From Sanghuangporus weigelae (lineage: Eukaryota > Basidiomycota > Agaricomycetes > Hymenochaetales > Hymenochaetaceae): a DNA stretch of 64,000 bases. The stretch spans positions 186,001-250,000 of the forward strand of contig CP137321.1 of assembly GCA_033182465.1 (NCBI GenBank), given 5' to 3'. The notes below the pieces were generated by a model. It saw only the letters and a program-made list of their open reading frames with translations, ran no database searches and had not been told where the DNA came from. Shown piece after piece: positions 48,728-61,874 of this stretch (position 1 is the stretch's first letter; every line of letters starts with the position of its first letter). Both the position numbers and the translations under genes were made by a program.

Positions 48728-49955
48728 TCAGCGTGCTGGCCCTGGCTCCCATACACCTTTGTCAATTCGCTGCCAGGTCCGGGAGCTCGGAAAAATAATG
48801 GTTTGGAGGCGGGGTGCGAGCCCTGCCCACTGCTTTGCGGTACGATATTCTGCCTCCGTATCCAGAATCGAACGAACATTTCGATGACATGGAAGTTCAA
48901 GCCGAGTGAGGTCGGGGAAGGATCGAAGAACGTTTGTGATTGTTGTGAATAGCTCCTGTACGTCTGACGATCAGTTCGATTCAAAAATTATGCAAAAGGC
49001 TTACGAACAGACTCGTTATGAAAATCTGAAGAGATATTATGAAGCCGAAGAGACTGTAGAGCAGGCAAGCACGCGGCGACCGCCCGAACAAGAACCGACG
49101 ACCAGCCAGGCGTCGCGACGCTGAAACTTAAAACCGGTGCCGACGTCCGACCTAACGAAGGAACAATGCATCCAACTTCAAAGTCTACGTTCGGGGAATG
49201 CCACGCGAGGGTAATTCGCCGTACAGGACGCCCGGGGACCAAGGCAGGAGCAAGACGGCGAGATCCCATATATGAAGATAATGCAGGCAATGCCGTAGGC
49301 GGTAGCGAAATCGGCGATGCATTCCTCAAGTCCGGATTGTTTGAAGGTGTATCGCCGCCTAAACAAAGGGAGGTGATGGAAGGGTGGCGAACGAGAAACT
49401 CTGCCAAAGGCGCTGGATTCGGGGATAGGTCTGCGATGGAAGAGAATATTGTCAGGCGCGGGAACGTGCAGCCGTTGAGAGCTGGCAAATATGGACCTTC
49501 CACTGCGAGATGGAGTGCTGTAAGTTGAGAAAGTGATTGCAACACCGTTGAGAGTATAGGACCTAATCTCGCTACAACATTTCTGGACTCCCTGAATCGA
49601 ACCATCACGTAAAGTTTTGACTTCTTTTCACGAACCATAATGCTCACCTGATCATTATGACGAACTCACGAACAGATTGTGCAGCCTGCGGTTTTTTCTG
49701 CAGAGACTCAAAGCACTGCAGGGCCTGGGGTATCGTCGCGAGCTCCAAATGACGATATATTAATCTCTCCGAAACTTCATTGAATGCAGTGTTAGCTCGT
49801 GCGGCAGCTGTGAGCGTAGTTCTTGGAACATGCTCAAGAATGTGATGAAAAATTTCCACTGGGAAATTCTGAGCATCTGAAGATGTCCTAGCATGGCCAG
49901 AAGAATGATGATGATTCGAGGACGAAGAAGACGGCTGAGCATGTGAGTTTGGCAT
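48728..49955 (-). CDS. F-box protein with leucine-rich C-terminal region
   Basis: Likely substrate adaptor of an SCF ubiquitin ligase. The N-terminus is Ser/His-rich (SSSSSNHHHSSGHARTSS). The F-box follows at about residues 30-75: FPVEIFHHILEHVPRTTLTA, ARANTAFNEVSERLIYRHLE. Exon 2 gives leucine-rich repeats, for example LSQLTALHLAVEG, PSITSLCLGGD and LPALQSLRLHNISSDF. The last exon starts ELFTTITNVLRSFPDLTRLE and ends DKGVWEPGPAR (stop 48730-48728). This layout is very common in Agaricomycetes, which carry large F-box families of unknown target. Confidence 0.8.
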
Positions 49956-51930
49956 GGCTGAAAAGGACGTCAGTCGATACAGAACGGGCGACGGAAATAA
50001 AGAACACCTTGATCAGCTTACAGGCAGAATTTATAGGAATTTCTTAAAATAAATGACCGAACTTCAGGCACCAACGGTAAAAGACCTTTCAATTAGGAGT
50101 TTGATGGAATAGGAATACGATCCGGTCCAGAGGCTTCAGCTAAGCGGTCTTTTGCAAAAACGAAGTCACTGGTCGCGATGTATCGATTTAAATGACTGGT
50201 TGGCCTTCTTCAGGGCTGTCCGTCCTTGTTCTGTGAGGGGTCGGTCAGGCTGCTGGGCAAGATCTTGAGATCTTTATAAGGTTTGCCCGACCATCGCAGA
50301 TTTGTTTCATCCTCCTTGGAGAACGCTTCATATAAGCCGTAATCCGTGCGGTCGTATTCAGCAAGCAAAGTTCCTGGACCAGTGGAGGTGTTCTCAGACC
50401 ACGAAGATGAAGGTGAGCATCTAAGTTATGGAACAGCTTCTTTCGGCTCCACGGCATGATTGAAACTCCGCAGAGTATCTGCTTACCCCTTCCGGAACTC
50501 TCCTTCATCAAACTACCGTCCATAAATAAAACCCTAATATGCTTCTGATACGATTACCAGCAATGGAGCTTTTAGCGCATTCTGTATCAGATGTTTCTTC
50601 ACGCTCAGCTGACACGAAAAGGTTCAATACACACGTTGTTTGCGAATATGGTTGGTGAATCACACAACTTGAACAATCTCATTCAATACTCTCTTCATGC
50701 AGTGATCAAAGAACAATTCGGGCCGATCGGAAATTATATTAAGAACATGAGATTATTTTTGTCTTGTGACGATTGAGGGGCATTTCGGTAAATTAGAGCG
50801 AGAATCGGGTTCAGATGACGGCCTCCGTGGTTGTCTGCACGAGTACTAGTGGTTTCATTCATAAACATTCGATGGAGTGGTCCCACGGAAATTTGCCTCG
50901 GATCCGTTGTCCTTTACCTTACGGCCTTTCTTTCCCGTGCCCTATTCTTGGGTGGCAGGCACAAATCTCGAAATCTGCTCTATTTTTGTGACGGAGCAGG
51001 AATCCTGCTTGCCGCCGGCTTCGACAGTCCCCGCTTCGAGGGAAACACAACGCTCAAAAGGCAGATAGGCTACGTAACTGGAGCACTTCTACAGCTTGTA
51101 AGTCAAGTCATCAGTCTTTTCCCAAATCATAACGCGGAAGACTCCTTCTCATTCGCGAACATTGTTGGAATTTCTCCTATATGGCGTAATGTGGAGACTT
51201 TCCGATGGGAACTATACAGAATTGCTACTTATCCGGTCGATGAAGACCATAATCGGATGAATTTCCGAGTTTAAGGGGTGTAATGGAAACACATTGCGCT
51301 CACGGTAGACAAGTTTAGTTGCGTCTGTGAAAGAAGAAGACTCTTGTGCAATGTGGAGCTTAAGTACATGGGCCTCACACTCAGAGAGCGGGCACATGGT
51401 ACTACTGCGCAAGAAGCTACAGAACAGAAGAACATCGCGGCCTCTTCTCATCGGTCAAACGCTTTTCATCCGTTCCCGACACCTCCTTTCATTGCTCCTG
51501 AATTTACATCAAAGCGTTGGCGGGCTGCCGGACGCAACACGTCGCATGTTATGAAATTTCACCGTCAATTCTCGGAGGTGTGTAGCTATGTCTTCACTTC
51601 AGTGACGTTCCTATCGTATCTCCTTTTCTGGTGTGAACAACGCTCTTCAAGTTCTTTTACAAGAAATTGAAATTAACCTTAAGTTTTAACTTGAGCGATA
51701 CCAAGAATAGGGAGGCACAGTGGGAGGCACAATTTCACCGATTTAGGACTGCTGATGTATGCACCATTCCGCTGTAGATACCGGCCTTTGCACTTTGAAG
51801 CATTTGATTTCCGGCAGGGCATATTGTGTCGTCAGTTAATCATCGATTGTAGATAGAGCGGAGCTTGAACAGTTAGAAGTCCGAATGCGAAAGCACATCG
51901 CGCCGATCTTTGATTTCTTATTCCATCACC
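49956..51930. other. Gene-poor spacer with two unassigned frames
   Basis: A minus-strand piece at about 50395-50210 reads ENTSTGPGTLLAEYDRTDYG and continues to PSSLTDPSQNKDGQP before a stop. It could be the last exon of a small gene starting at 50523 (MDGSLMKESSGR), but the intron phase does not settle it. A plus-strand 147-codon frame at 50831-51274 has hydrophobic segments but no family match from memory. Neither is called. Confidence 0.3.
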
Positions 51931-53539
51931 ATGTTCCGCCTAGGCTATGCTTTCAAGAACGCACGAATTCCCGCACGACTTGACTTACGAAGAGTCCTGT
52001 GCTGCTCCGGAAAAAGCTCTATTGATGTAGCCCTTAATCTTCCGCCTTCTGGGCGCTCTTTGATGACCTTCTTTGGATCAAACAGTAAACAACCCGAAAT
52101 CGGCGATCCTGGGAATTACGAGATTATTCTTCCTCCGGAACCTCCTGTCTGGGGTCTTGAGCATATCCCTGTTAGAAGTGTCCCAAGCCATATATCAAGA
52201 GCGGCGTACGCTATACCCGGTAAAATCGTCGAAGATTCAGACCCATACCACGGTGAACCATACGCGGGAGATGGGAGGATCGAACTAAATAGTGAGGAAG
52301 AGAGGAAACTTCGCCGAGCCAACAATTTAGCCAAACGCACACTTGATAAGGCCTCAGAGCTTATTCGTGTTTGTACCTTTCTTTACATATCAATTTCGAT
52401 TAGTGACGATATAGCATTTGTAGATTGGCGTTAGTACCAACGAAATTGATGCGGCATTACATGAATTTATCATCGCGAACGATGCCTATCCTTCTCCTCT
52501 GAGATACGCAGGCTTCCCAAAATCTTGCTGCACAAGTATTAACAATATTGTCGTCCACGGCATCCCAGATGAGTAAGTGGTCTCAAAGGCTGTGGTTGTG
52601 ACATTCACTAAAAGGAGATAGTCGTAAACTTCGAGACGGTGATATTGTCAATGTGGACGTCACTGTTTTCCTCGACGGGTTTCACGGAGATACATCAAGA
52701 ACATTCCTCGTTGGGGATGTGGTAATGTAGCTCATGACTGTCTCATCGGGGCGCAACTTACGGTCAGTTCTGCAGGACCTTATGGGCAGACAGCTTGTTC
52801 AAGCTTCGGAGGAAGCGTTGGAATTGGGGATCCGACAATGTAGACCTGGAGCTCCGCTCAAGTCAATAGGGGCTACTATTCATTCATACGCAAAGTCTCG
52901 CAATTTGTCAATTTCGGAACAGTTTACGGGTCATGGCATCGGCAAAGTCTTCCATCGTCCGCCCTGGATTCTTCATCACCGTAAGTCTGGATCAGGACTT
53001 CTTCTTGTCTTACGCTTCTAAGGACGTGTTTACTTCGACTAATGATCTTTTTGAATGCACTTCGCGTCGCTTCCGATTCAATCTTAAATGGACGATGACT
53101 TCGTTTTCGGCTGATCTTGATCCCCTCTTCTATTTGTCATATTCAAACTACGTTCTTGACCAATGCCAAGTAGACAATGACGAACCAGGAATAATGCTTC
53201 CGGGGCACTGCTTTACCATTGAGGTGGGATAGTTTGATCGCCTTCTGCGGTTCGCTATTCTGACCCGTCTTCTACCTTCTTCTACTTCCTTTCTCATATT
53301 CTTGGCAATCCGATTTCGCGGCTTGGCCATGCTTCTATACACCAGCCAGCTCTCATAGTAGGCCCTGATCCAAGGGCGTGGATCTTCCCTGATGGATGGA
53401 CGGCATCAACGATGGTACGTCTCTGGAAATTCCTATGCTTAATATCTTCTCACACAGTCGTCAGAATGGCAGTCGAAGTGCACAGGCTGAACATACTGTC
53501 CTTATAACTGAGACTGGCGTTGATGTTCTGACTCGGTAA
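51931..53539 (+). CDS. Methionine aminopeptidase type I, probably mitochondrial
   Basis: Removes initiator Met from nascent proteins; binuclear metal enzyme. The N-terminus ([19 protein letters not shown] and RRVLCC) is Arg-rich with almost no acids, fitting a mitochondrial presequence, and there is no N-terminal zinc-finger region as in cytosolic Map1. Core: [49 protein letters not shown], metal ligands in [20 protein letters not shown], His in [13 protein letters not shown], Glu in PGHCFTIEP and Glu in [16 protein letters not shown]. About seven introns. The start at 51931 is preferred to 51910 because the first seven codons add nothing family-like. The exon boundary around 52980-53145 is uncertain. 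Convergent with NUP188, only 127 bp apart. Confidence 0.88.
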
Positions 53540-53666
53540 ACATCTTCGTAGTCCAATTCACTCTGGCATTGGAGATACAAAACAAAACACGTATGTAGAT
53601 TAGATACTATACACAGTTCGCAAAGCATATGCATCCTATTCTACAGGCACAAACTAAAATGACAAT

Positions 53667-56600
53667 TCAACTTGCAACGGCTACACGATCCTCCAAGAAA
53701 GATGCTAAGACTTCCAGCAGATCACCAGGTCCATCGCCCGCGGCCTCTTCGGAGCTCGATGCTACAGCAGCTTTTGCCTTCGTCACCAGAGCTTGAAGGT
53801 CCATTGTCATCTCGCCCGTCATTCCCCGACGTAAACGATCAGCTAGAGTAAGGGATTTCCGTCTTAGACGACGCTCGCGCTCGCGATCTTTTGTCGTGCT
53901 TGTGTCCGCTTTAAGTCCGTACCCGACACCTTCCGACTGCTGTGGTACTTCTTCAAGTTCCATATCGCCACTCTGCTCTCCGTCGTGCTTGGATAGCCAC
54001 ATGACAAGCTGGGTCGATGCATAGAGCAATATCGTTTCCAATGTCTGCTTATACATTTGTACTTCGGAATGCGAAGTTGCAGGCGCGGAACCGAGTGGTG
54101 TCTTCCTGCTCGCGAAGAAGTGAAGCGTCTCATAGGCACAATTGCCGAGCTCCAATAAGGTACCGATAGACGCGGGTTCACCCATAGTCACCTTTGAATG
54201 CTACATTAAAAACAGAAGTCAACATTTAAGATTCCGTTCATAGGTTGAAAAAGGCAAGCGTCAATACGTACCGGAACAACTATTGCCTCTCTTATTGGCC
54301 ATTCTTCAGAGTCCCTGAGAAGGACTACTTCGGCTCCGCCAATGACACTTAGAGTTAAGATAACATTAGCTGTTACTCCGAAAAGTCGTCGGACGACGCC
54401 TGCAAGGATAGGTCGCTTTGCACTGTCCAATAGCTCGTTAAGACTCGTCACTGATGCATCCGACGTTTCCCGATCAATTCTTAACCTCTCCTCGGCCGTA
54501 ATTGGCTCCAAAAGCCCAGTGAGGTGCTTCGGGTGCGTAAGTGCATAATTGAGTTGCTGTAACAAAGGAAGAGCTAGCTCTGCGAACGATCGCGATACCG
54601 ACGACATCGGAGAAGTGATACGAGAAGTGCTAGAAGCAGCGCCAGATACCATGAGGTAGAAAAGCTCAACAGTAAGCTCGAGCTCCTCGATGAATGCCAT
54701 TGTTAAAGGATCGTCGTTGGTCCAAGAGAGCGCCCTGGAAAACTGCTGCCCATATAATTGCACGAAGCCGACTAACTGTGATTCAATGAAATGCTGCGGG
54801 CTGGATAAATGGCTGATGACGCCCGTCATGTTCGCAAGCATTAGACAGTAAGCCTTGTGCACAGGGCTCCGTTCTCCCGGAAGTTCAGGCAATATCACAT
54901 CTACTGCACCCTCACTAAGCGCGACCGATATGCTATTATTTGAGTAGGCAGCAACGACGCTTTCACTTGCGAGCCGTTCGGCAGTGAACGAAATCGACGC
55001 GAGTGTCTGGTGGAAGTAGAGAACCTGCGGCGCATACAAAGGCTGACCTCGATTACGGAGAAGATCGAGATCCACCAAACCCGACATGTCCGCTTGAGAT
55101 AGAACCTTTAAGCTAGCATCAATGACATCGGTCTCCTGACATCTCGTCAACCAAACATTTGAGGAGCTATGAAGGCCAGACCGAGTGCACTGCTGAAATA
55201 CTGCGACAAGCAACTCGATATCTTTGTCTAAGTCGACGTCAAGTCTAGTTCGTGCGATATCGAGAGCGAATCGAAGTGCGTCGATTACCAAAAGAAGAGC
55301 CGTAGTGAAGGTTCTTCCCATGAGGAGTCGGTGTTCGGCTCGTACGTCCTGGGATCCGCGGTCCAACTGTTGGCAGTTTCTGGCACAATAGTAAACAATC
55401 TGCAAGAGGCTGCGATGGAAAGGATTTGTGACCCCGCCCATGAAAGACCTCCCGGGCGGAAAGGCTTCGCTCGTCAAGATGCCGTTGATGCTTTCAAGCA
55501 GGGACATGAAACTCTTCGTCTGCTGTTTAGTCTCTGAAATAGAGAACCACGCTGCTTCAAGAAGACCAAGCAGGACTTGTAACCTACTACCATGAATAGT
55601 AGACATGAAGTCGCCCGATCTCTGCTCGCTAGCAATTGTTCGAGAAACGGATGCAGCTGCTGCCAGTAGTATGGTTCGCGCGCCCGCATTACCACGAAGG
55701 TACCCTTTCACCTGCTCCAAAAGAAAGCGCCACGACTCCGCCAAAGAAAGCTGAGAACGTGCCAGTGACATGTTCAAATTGGCCGAATAGACTAGGTGTT
55801 GCACCCGTACAGCATTTCCGACACCCTTTTCGAAACGAAGCAAGTCTTGTAACAAACGAACCGGGAGCATGAAGTTATCGCCAAAGTCGCGTTCGCCGAC
55901 GGGATCCACGGCACGCAGACTCTCAATGGAAAGCGGTGAGAACGAGGAGCCTAAGATGCTGGAAAGTTGATCGTAAAGCCCGGGATCATAAGATGATGAA
56001 ATGGCCTCCGAGACAGCATCTATGAAGGATTCTTCGCTTCGGAACATTGATATAGCTTCCTTGAAACTCCCGGGTCGTTCTTTGGTCGCGTCTTTACCGG
56101 AGCGTAGATGCATGGCTATATCGGATCCGAGAATTCGTAGTGCATGAGCTTTCGCCTTCGTCCGATATGCGTGATCTGCGACAGCTCCGTGCAAATCAGA
56201 ATGGATACCGTCTTCTGTTTCGATCTCCTTTCCGGTTGTATAATCCGGAGCGGGACCTAGTTCCTGCCTGGTAATCGCACTTATATGCCTCCAGATTTCG
56301 ACATCCCCTCTGGTCGGCTCTAGCGTTGCATGGTGATCAAGACTTCGAGTCCAGACGATGTCGAGGAAGGTCATCACAGATGCTAACAGATGCGGATTTG
56401 CCTCCCATAACTCTTTCCAGCTTGCTAAGGCCGAACAAGCGGCCTCCACGGCACTGGCAGTTGTTGTAGTAGATGAGGATAACTCGGGTGCTTTTTCGGC
56501 TTCGTGACATTCCATGGCCTTTCCTTTACCCTTCGAAGGATGGACTCGAAACTGCCCGGCAACAAACAAAACAGCTAACGCAGGCTGTTTCTCCACAGCA

Positions 56601-59600
56601 ACACAAACGAGGGCCCAAATTGCATTTCGCAACTCAAGGTCATCATACGGATGACGCAGAATTTTGACAAGGGACGCCATGGTTGCTTGTGCGTCACTGA
56701 GGTATCCGATGAGCGAAGGTGGAGAGGGCGTGCATGAGGACAGGGAGGTGCAAAGTGCAGTCAAAGTGCGCGCTGCTTCGCGAGGGATGAAAGTTCCCAA
56801 CTCTCGTTGCTTCACGTAATGGGCGAGCATGTCCACCGGATTCACACGTTCTTTATGCGCACGCGAGAGCATACCACCAGCGGAATGGTCCGAACATAAA
56901 GCTTGTTCGAGAACAGTGTGATTCGCTGCAGCTGGTGAAGCAGTTTTTATATACAACACAAGACGAGTCAAGTGCAAAGTGTCTGCAAGAAGTGCCGTGT
57001 ACCTGACTGATTCCGAAAAGCGACGCATGCTGGACAGTGTTTCGAGAATCGTACGGCCAGATGCGATAGTATGAACAAGTGGAGTGACAGTGGAGGAAGT
57101 CGCCTGGTAAAGGAGGGCATCTATCACGAAGCTCGACAAAGCCGAGAATGTGCCAGTAGCCGTCACTGCAGACGACGCTTCGATGATCCGGGTGTATAGC
57201 GCAACTATACTTCTTCCAATTTCGAACCGGTCAGCGAGGTGGAAATAACGCCATCCAGAATGCTCTACCCAAATCTGACCATGGATGAATCGTATAGCGC
57301 GCATCAGAACCTCCTCCTTTATCGCCTGAAGTCGTGGTTGCTGTATCTGCGTGGATAAAAGCGAGGTAATGGTTTCCTCGAGTAATGTTCGCACTAAACG
57401 CAATAGGGCGAGCGTCATCATATACTGTCCCGAAGCACGTTCGGTCGTCAGTATGGAAGACTCAAAATTCGCATCCCGATCTGAGCCAAAGATGACAGGG
57501 GTTGAACGGAGTGAAAGCCAAACACGATTGCAATATGCCGGAAGGGATAGCACGATAGAGAGTATGTCCAAGGCAGGTGCCACGAGGCTAGGCGAGGCTT
57601 TCGTCCTTTTACTTTGGGCCCGAGATAAAGCATCTTCAAGTATCATGAAGGTGAGTTGTACGAGGTCTGGGGGAGCCGAATCCCGCGCGGTGTAGGAGAC
57701 AGGTTGTTCTCCTTTCTCTAGAGTCTGCAGGAGCACTTCGGCATGAAGTAGGTTCCCTTGGATAACGCTTAAAACCAACTCGAGCGCGTCAGTAATCATC
57801 GCTTCGTCGTCATCTCTCTCGATGCCGATATCTTCTACTTGCAGCACTACGGGGACGTCCGCTCGTCTTCCGTGGATGGATTCCGTGAACCGATGTCCCG
57901 CACGAGCAATTCCTCTGCGGCGGTTGATATAGTCAATGAAAATATCAATCAGCACCTTCCAGCCACAGTTCTCGTGCTCCCATGCAACGACGACTGGATC
58001 CGAAGTGCTATCGGCGCATAGCAACCGCCCAATGGATTTCAAGGGCAGCACAGAACCTCCAGGTAGCACAACAGGGCGTAGATTGGTATACGCGGTACCA
58101 GCTGGTGCGGACGATGGTCCAGAACGATCGATCGTACGATCATATAATGCGCCAGCTCCTCCTCGTGCCACAGCAGGGATGACCTGTGTATACGTCGGCA
58201 GCCTTCGGAAGTAGTAATAGACGAAACTGGCACATAACTGCCTGTCTTCGCGATTGCTGACGACTAGTTCGCCTAGTATATCTGGGTCTGTCGTGTGTGG
58301 CCGTACAGATCCAGACATGGCACGGAGTAGCCGGACAAGGGGTCGGAATTGCACCGGGAAGCGAGATCGCGCGACGTCCATGATGGCGCGTCGGGAATTA
58401 CCCATTCGCCAGTCAGTTTCCCAAAATTGCTTGCAAAGTCCAGCACACCGCGACGAATCACTGTTACCAAATAACGCTATCCATACTTCCATTAACCCCT
58501 CGAAGTCTGGGATGAGCTCCACAGGCTGGTAGTCAACCAGGGCCATAAGAAGACCTATGATATAAGAATGGTCAGACCGAGGAAACGTCAGCAGTTTAAA
58601 AGCGCACCTTTGATCAAAGCTCTGTAAGCAATGTCGTTCACGTCAGTTACCGACGATCCTGTTCTAAGAGCGCTGGAAATCATAAAAAGCGGACTGGAAA
58701 GCAGAGCATTCAAGAAAGGGAATAGACCCAGTTCGGGACGAAGACATCTTTCAACCAGAGTAGCGAGAACCTCCTTTTCGCCCTTCTTGAAAGCGACCTC
58801 TGAGGGATGTTTGATTTCCCGAAGGAAAGGTACGTAGGCCGCAGGACGTACGGCCTTTCGAGATGCGATCTTTGAGATCGCTTCGAGGAAAAATGCCCAG
58901 GCTAACAGCGTACAAACATAGCCCGGGGTAGCATGAGCGATAACAATTTTGTGAATCTTGAGCATAGACAATGGAGCTAGGTGTAATTGACTATCGTCTC
59001 TTGTGTATTCCGGCAAGTCGACAACGTTCTCTGCGAGATACTCCAATTGGAGGGTCTCGATTGTGATTAACACCCATAACGCAGCGAGATCTCGTTGAAT
59101 CTGCATGCCTTCCTCATCTAACATTGAGGTCGCGTTTGCTTGCTTGTAACCGAATTCCGCCTGGTAAGCCGTCTGAAAGACCGCGACAGCAACCGGAGCA
59201 GTTATGGGGCAATAATCCCATAGTAACCAAAACAGAAGCTCGACCAGGACGAGTTGCTCTTTGGCATTTTGCTTCGCCCATTGAGAACCAGCTTTCGGAT
59301 TGGCAGAAGCGTAATTCGGAATCGCTAGTTGCGTCTTCCGCTGAAACTCGGAAGCCAACTTCATGGCAAATTCAGTCGAATTAGGAATAATTTTTGGTAG
59401 CATCATTCGCGCGTCTTCGTGGAAAGGATCCGTTTCTGACTGGGAGCACTTCAGAAGGGCGACGAGAGTGCGTGCCACGTACAGTCGCTCGGAGTAGTAA
59501 AATGGCGTAATCCTCGTTATAACCTCGTCAATGACGGAGGACTTTTGGTCTTCAGGGAAATCAGGTAAACCTTCGTTGTACAAAAAGGATCGGACAAGGA

Positions 59601-59959
59601 CGAAAGCCTCGACTTGGTCTATGTTGAAATGCGCGCTCACGGCAAACGCGAGTTCCTTGTTGAAATCCTCGACCTCGACTGTGACTCCATCGGCAAGTTT
59701 GACCGAGCCGCTTTCCAGCTTCTTCTTAGACGCTTCTGATGGTCCGACAAATGGCTCTGTCACTCGTTGTAGTCGCTGGATTCGAGGCTTAAGGATTTCG
59801 ACAAGTTGTTCCGGACGCGTTCCTTCACGATGACCCGAGATAATGAATGCAACAGCATCATACGTACTAGGGAAATGTTAGCAAAAAAAAAGCCAAGAGC
59901 TTTTGTACGACTCACATGTCAATGAGTTGTGAACGCGGTGAGCTCGACGATGAAGCCAT
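53667..59959 (-). CDS. NUP188: Nucleoporin NUP188
   Basis: Large alpha-solenoid scaffold of the nuclear pore inner ring. First exon MASSSSSPRSQLIDM (59959), then an exon with YDAVAFIISGHREGTRPEQL, ILKPRIQRLQRVTEPFVG and a long helical region to about 58605. Next is one very long exon (about 58546-54206, near 1,440 codons) with KVLIDIFIDYINRRRGIARA and ENCGW typical of Nup188. The last exon runs 54191-53667, ending FLEDRVAVAS. The predicted product is about 2,050 residues, somewhat longer than yeast Nup188. Weak sequence conservation is normal for this family; the N-terminal block FNIDQVEAFVLVRSFLYNEG supports the call. Nup192 is the main alternative and fits less well. Divergent from TAF4. 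Confidence 0.82.
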
Positions 59960-60162
59960 GGTGGCTTAGTATGGTTCCGCAGCTCCTATGAAAAGAGCCA
60001 TCAATTCACCGAAGCAACAGTTATCTCAAAACACTTACTGGCACTGCTATTCGCCGATGCACGCTGAAGGCAGGCAAGATATAAGTGCACCGAAAAGACA
60101 AGGACGTTGAATTTGTGGACTGAACGCGGACGTGACTGTGACCGTGGCCGACGCGAGTCAGT

Positions 60163-60168
60163 CACGTG
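60163..60168. promoter_or_regulatory. CACGTG E-box in the NUP188/TAF4 divergent promoter
   Basis: GTCACGTGTG lies in the roughly 240-bp gap between the start codons, about 30 bp from the first possible TAF4 start and 200 bp from NUP188. Confidence 0.45.
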
Positions 60169-60198
60169 TGGCTTAATGTGACGCGTTACTCAAACGAG

Positions 60199-60490
60199 AT
60201 GGATTGGTGTTTGGCCGCTTTCGTCGACGACAACGGCGACGAAGAGCGCAAAATGGCAATGGCGACCCAAACAGCGTACGGGGCACCCGCAACGAAGAAG
60301 ATGAAGCTCGAGCACGATGGTTCAAAACCGGGGACGCCGCAGCCGTCGACGTCGACGCCTGCACCAACATACACCACGACCGCACAATGGTCAACTCGTA
60401 CGCAACTCCGCCGTATTTTTGTTTTTCTGACGGAGTATTGAAAGTAGAGACAAGCAGCTATACCCATTGACCCTGCCCTGCAGCAGCAGC

Positions 60491-60524
<34 letters not shown>

Positions 60525-61874
60525 CACCTCGACGACTCAAGCAACGCCTGCGCAAGTTACGCTGCAGCAGATGCAACGACACGCCCCCATGTTCGTCTCA
60601 AAAAGACATTTCTTTTGAGATCGATATTGACAGACTACATCTATTTCGTAACTAGAATGAACTACCAACATTACCAGGCATATGGGGCGACACATTATCC
60701 TCAATACACACCACAACATTACGCTCAGTACACCGCGCAAACCGCAACAATACCGACTGTTCCTGCTGTGACGACTACAACATCGACATCAACAACAACC
60801 GCAGCACCACTGTCGCGCCAAGCGACGCAAACACCTGCGGTTGAAACTGATCAAAACGCTGATATCTCCACGCTTAACGATGCTGTGGGAAGTGCTGGAT
60901 TAGACTTACGGGTGAGCACACAAAAGTCCACTCTCATGCTCTCATGATTGTTGACTCAGACATTTTAGGCCGAAGAAGAGACACTTCAGCGTTCACAGGA
61001 CTATTACAGCAGCTACAGAAGCTACGAAGACCGATCGCGGAGACAACCAAATAGTCCAGCATTCGACACGCGGATTCTAGGTGCGACGATGCGCACCATT
61101 GGCACGCGGCATAAAGTGTCTCGAATACCAGAGGATGCTGTCAACTACCTTGCTTTGGCCCTCCGTGCACGCTTGCAAGCTCTTATAGAGGCAATGGCAG
61201 ACGCTGCGCAACATCGCGCCACAGCGCAATATGACCGAGCACCAAGTCTGTACGAAGACGGGACGCCGATGTGGAATGTCGTCGTAAGACGAGATTTAAA
61301 AAAGCAACTAGAGGTACTTGAGCGGGTCGAACGCGAAGAGGAAATGCGATTAAGAAGGGAACGTCGAGAGCGTGCGGATGCCGCTGCAGCCGCCAGCGCT
61401 CAGGCAGCGGGTTCCCCGATGCTAGATGGGACAGGCGCCACCAACGGGGACGACGCAGCGACGGACGGTGGGTCCGCTCAAACAGCTGGAAAGAAGTCAA
61501 AGAAGAAGAAGGAAGGCCCGGGGGTGATGGCGAAGAATATGTCTGAGGACGTACAAAAACGACTGTCGAACGCGACCGCGGCGCAAGCAGCTGGGCTGGG
61601 ACGCGGGAAGTACGCATGGATGAACGCAGGTGTCGTATCTAGCGCTCCAAGTCCCGCGCCTACAAAACCGAAAGCATCTACTTCGGCTCCTTCGACTCAG
61701 GCTGCCGCGAAACCTTGGACCAAGCCGTATGTACCTGCATCTGCGAAGGCATCCCAGTCACCCGCGCCAGGCGACGAGGACAAACTCGTGGTTACGATTC
61801 GGGATGCTATGTTTATAATCGAGCGGGAGCGAGGGCATGGTGCTGGTCGCGGAGCTGCTCGGGGATGGGTATAG
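60199..61874 (+). CDS. TAF4: TFIID subunit TAF4
   Basis: TFIID core subunit with a C-terminal TAF4 domain that pairs with TAF12. An N-terminal low-complexity region is split over short exons: a start exon (60199, or internal ATG at 60253), a CAG/ACG-rich exon coding QQPTTTTTATTATTTSTTQ (about 60480-60540), then MNYQHYQAYGATHYPQYTPQ (from 60658). After the intron at about 60913-60968 the conserved block begins: AEEETLQRSQDYY, RILGATMRTIGTRHKVSRIP, EDAVNYLALALRARLQALIE, EDGTPMWNVVVRRDLKKQLE, LERVEREEEMRLRRERRERA, then GPGVMAKNMSEDVQKRLSNA, a Pro/Ala-rich linker and VTIRDAMFIIERERGHG. The ending IRDAMFIIERER with Gly/Arg tail is diagnostic for fungal TAF4. The exact start is unsure. Confidence 0.88.

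Noticed and set aside
50831-51274. 147-codon plus-strand frame
   Set aside because: Hydrophobic stretches only, no recognisable domain and no clear splice partners; chance length is plausible.
61183-61617. 144-codon minus-strand frame
   Set aside because: Antisense to the conserved TAF4 domain.
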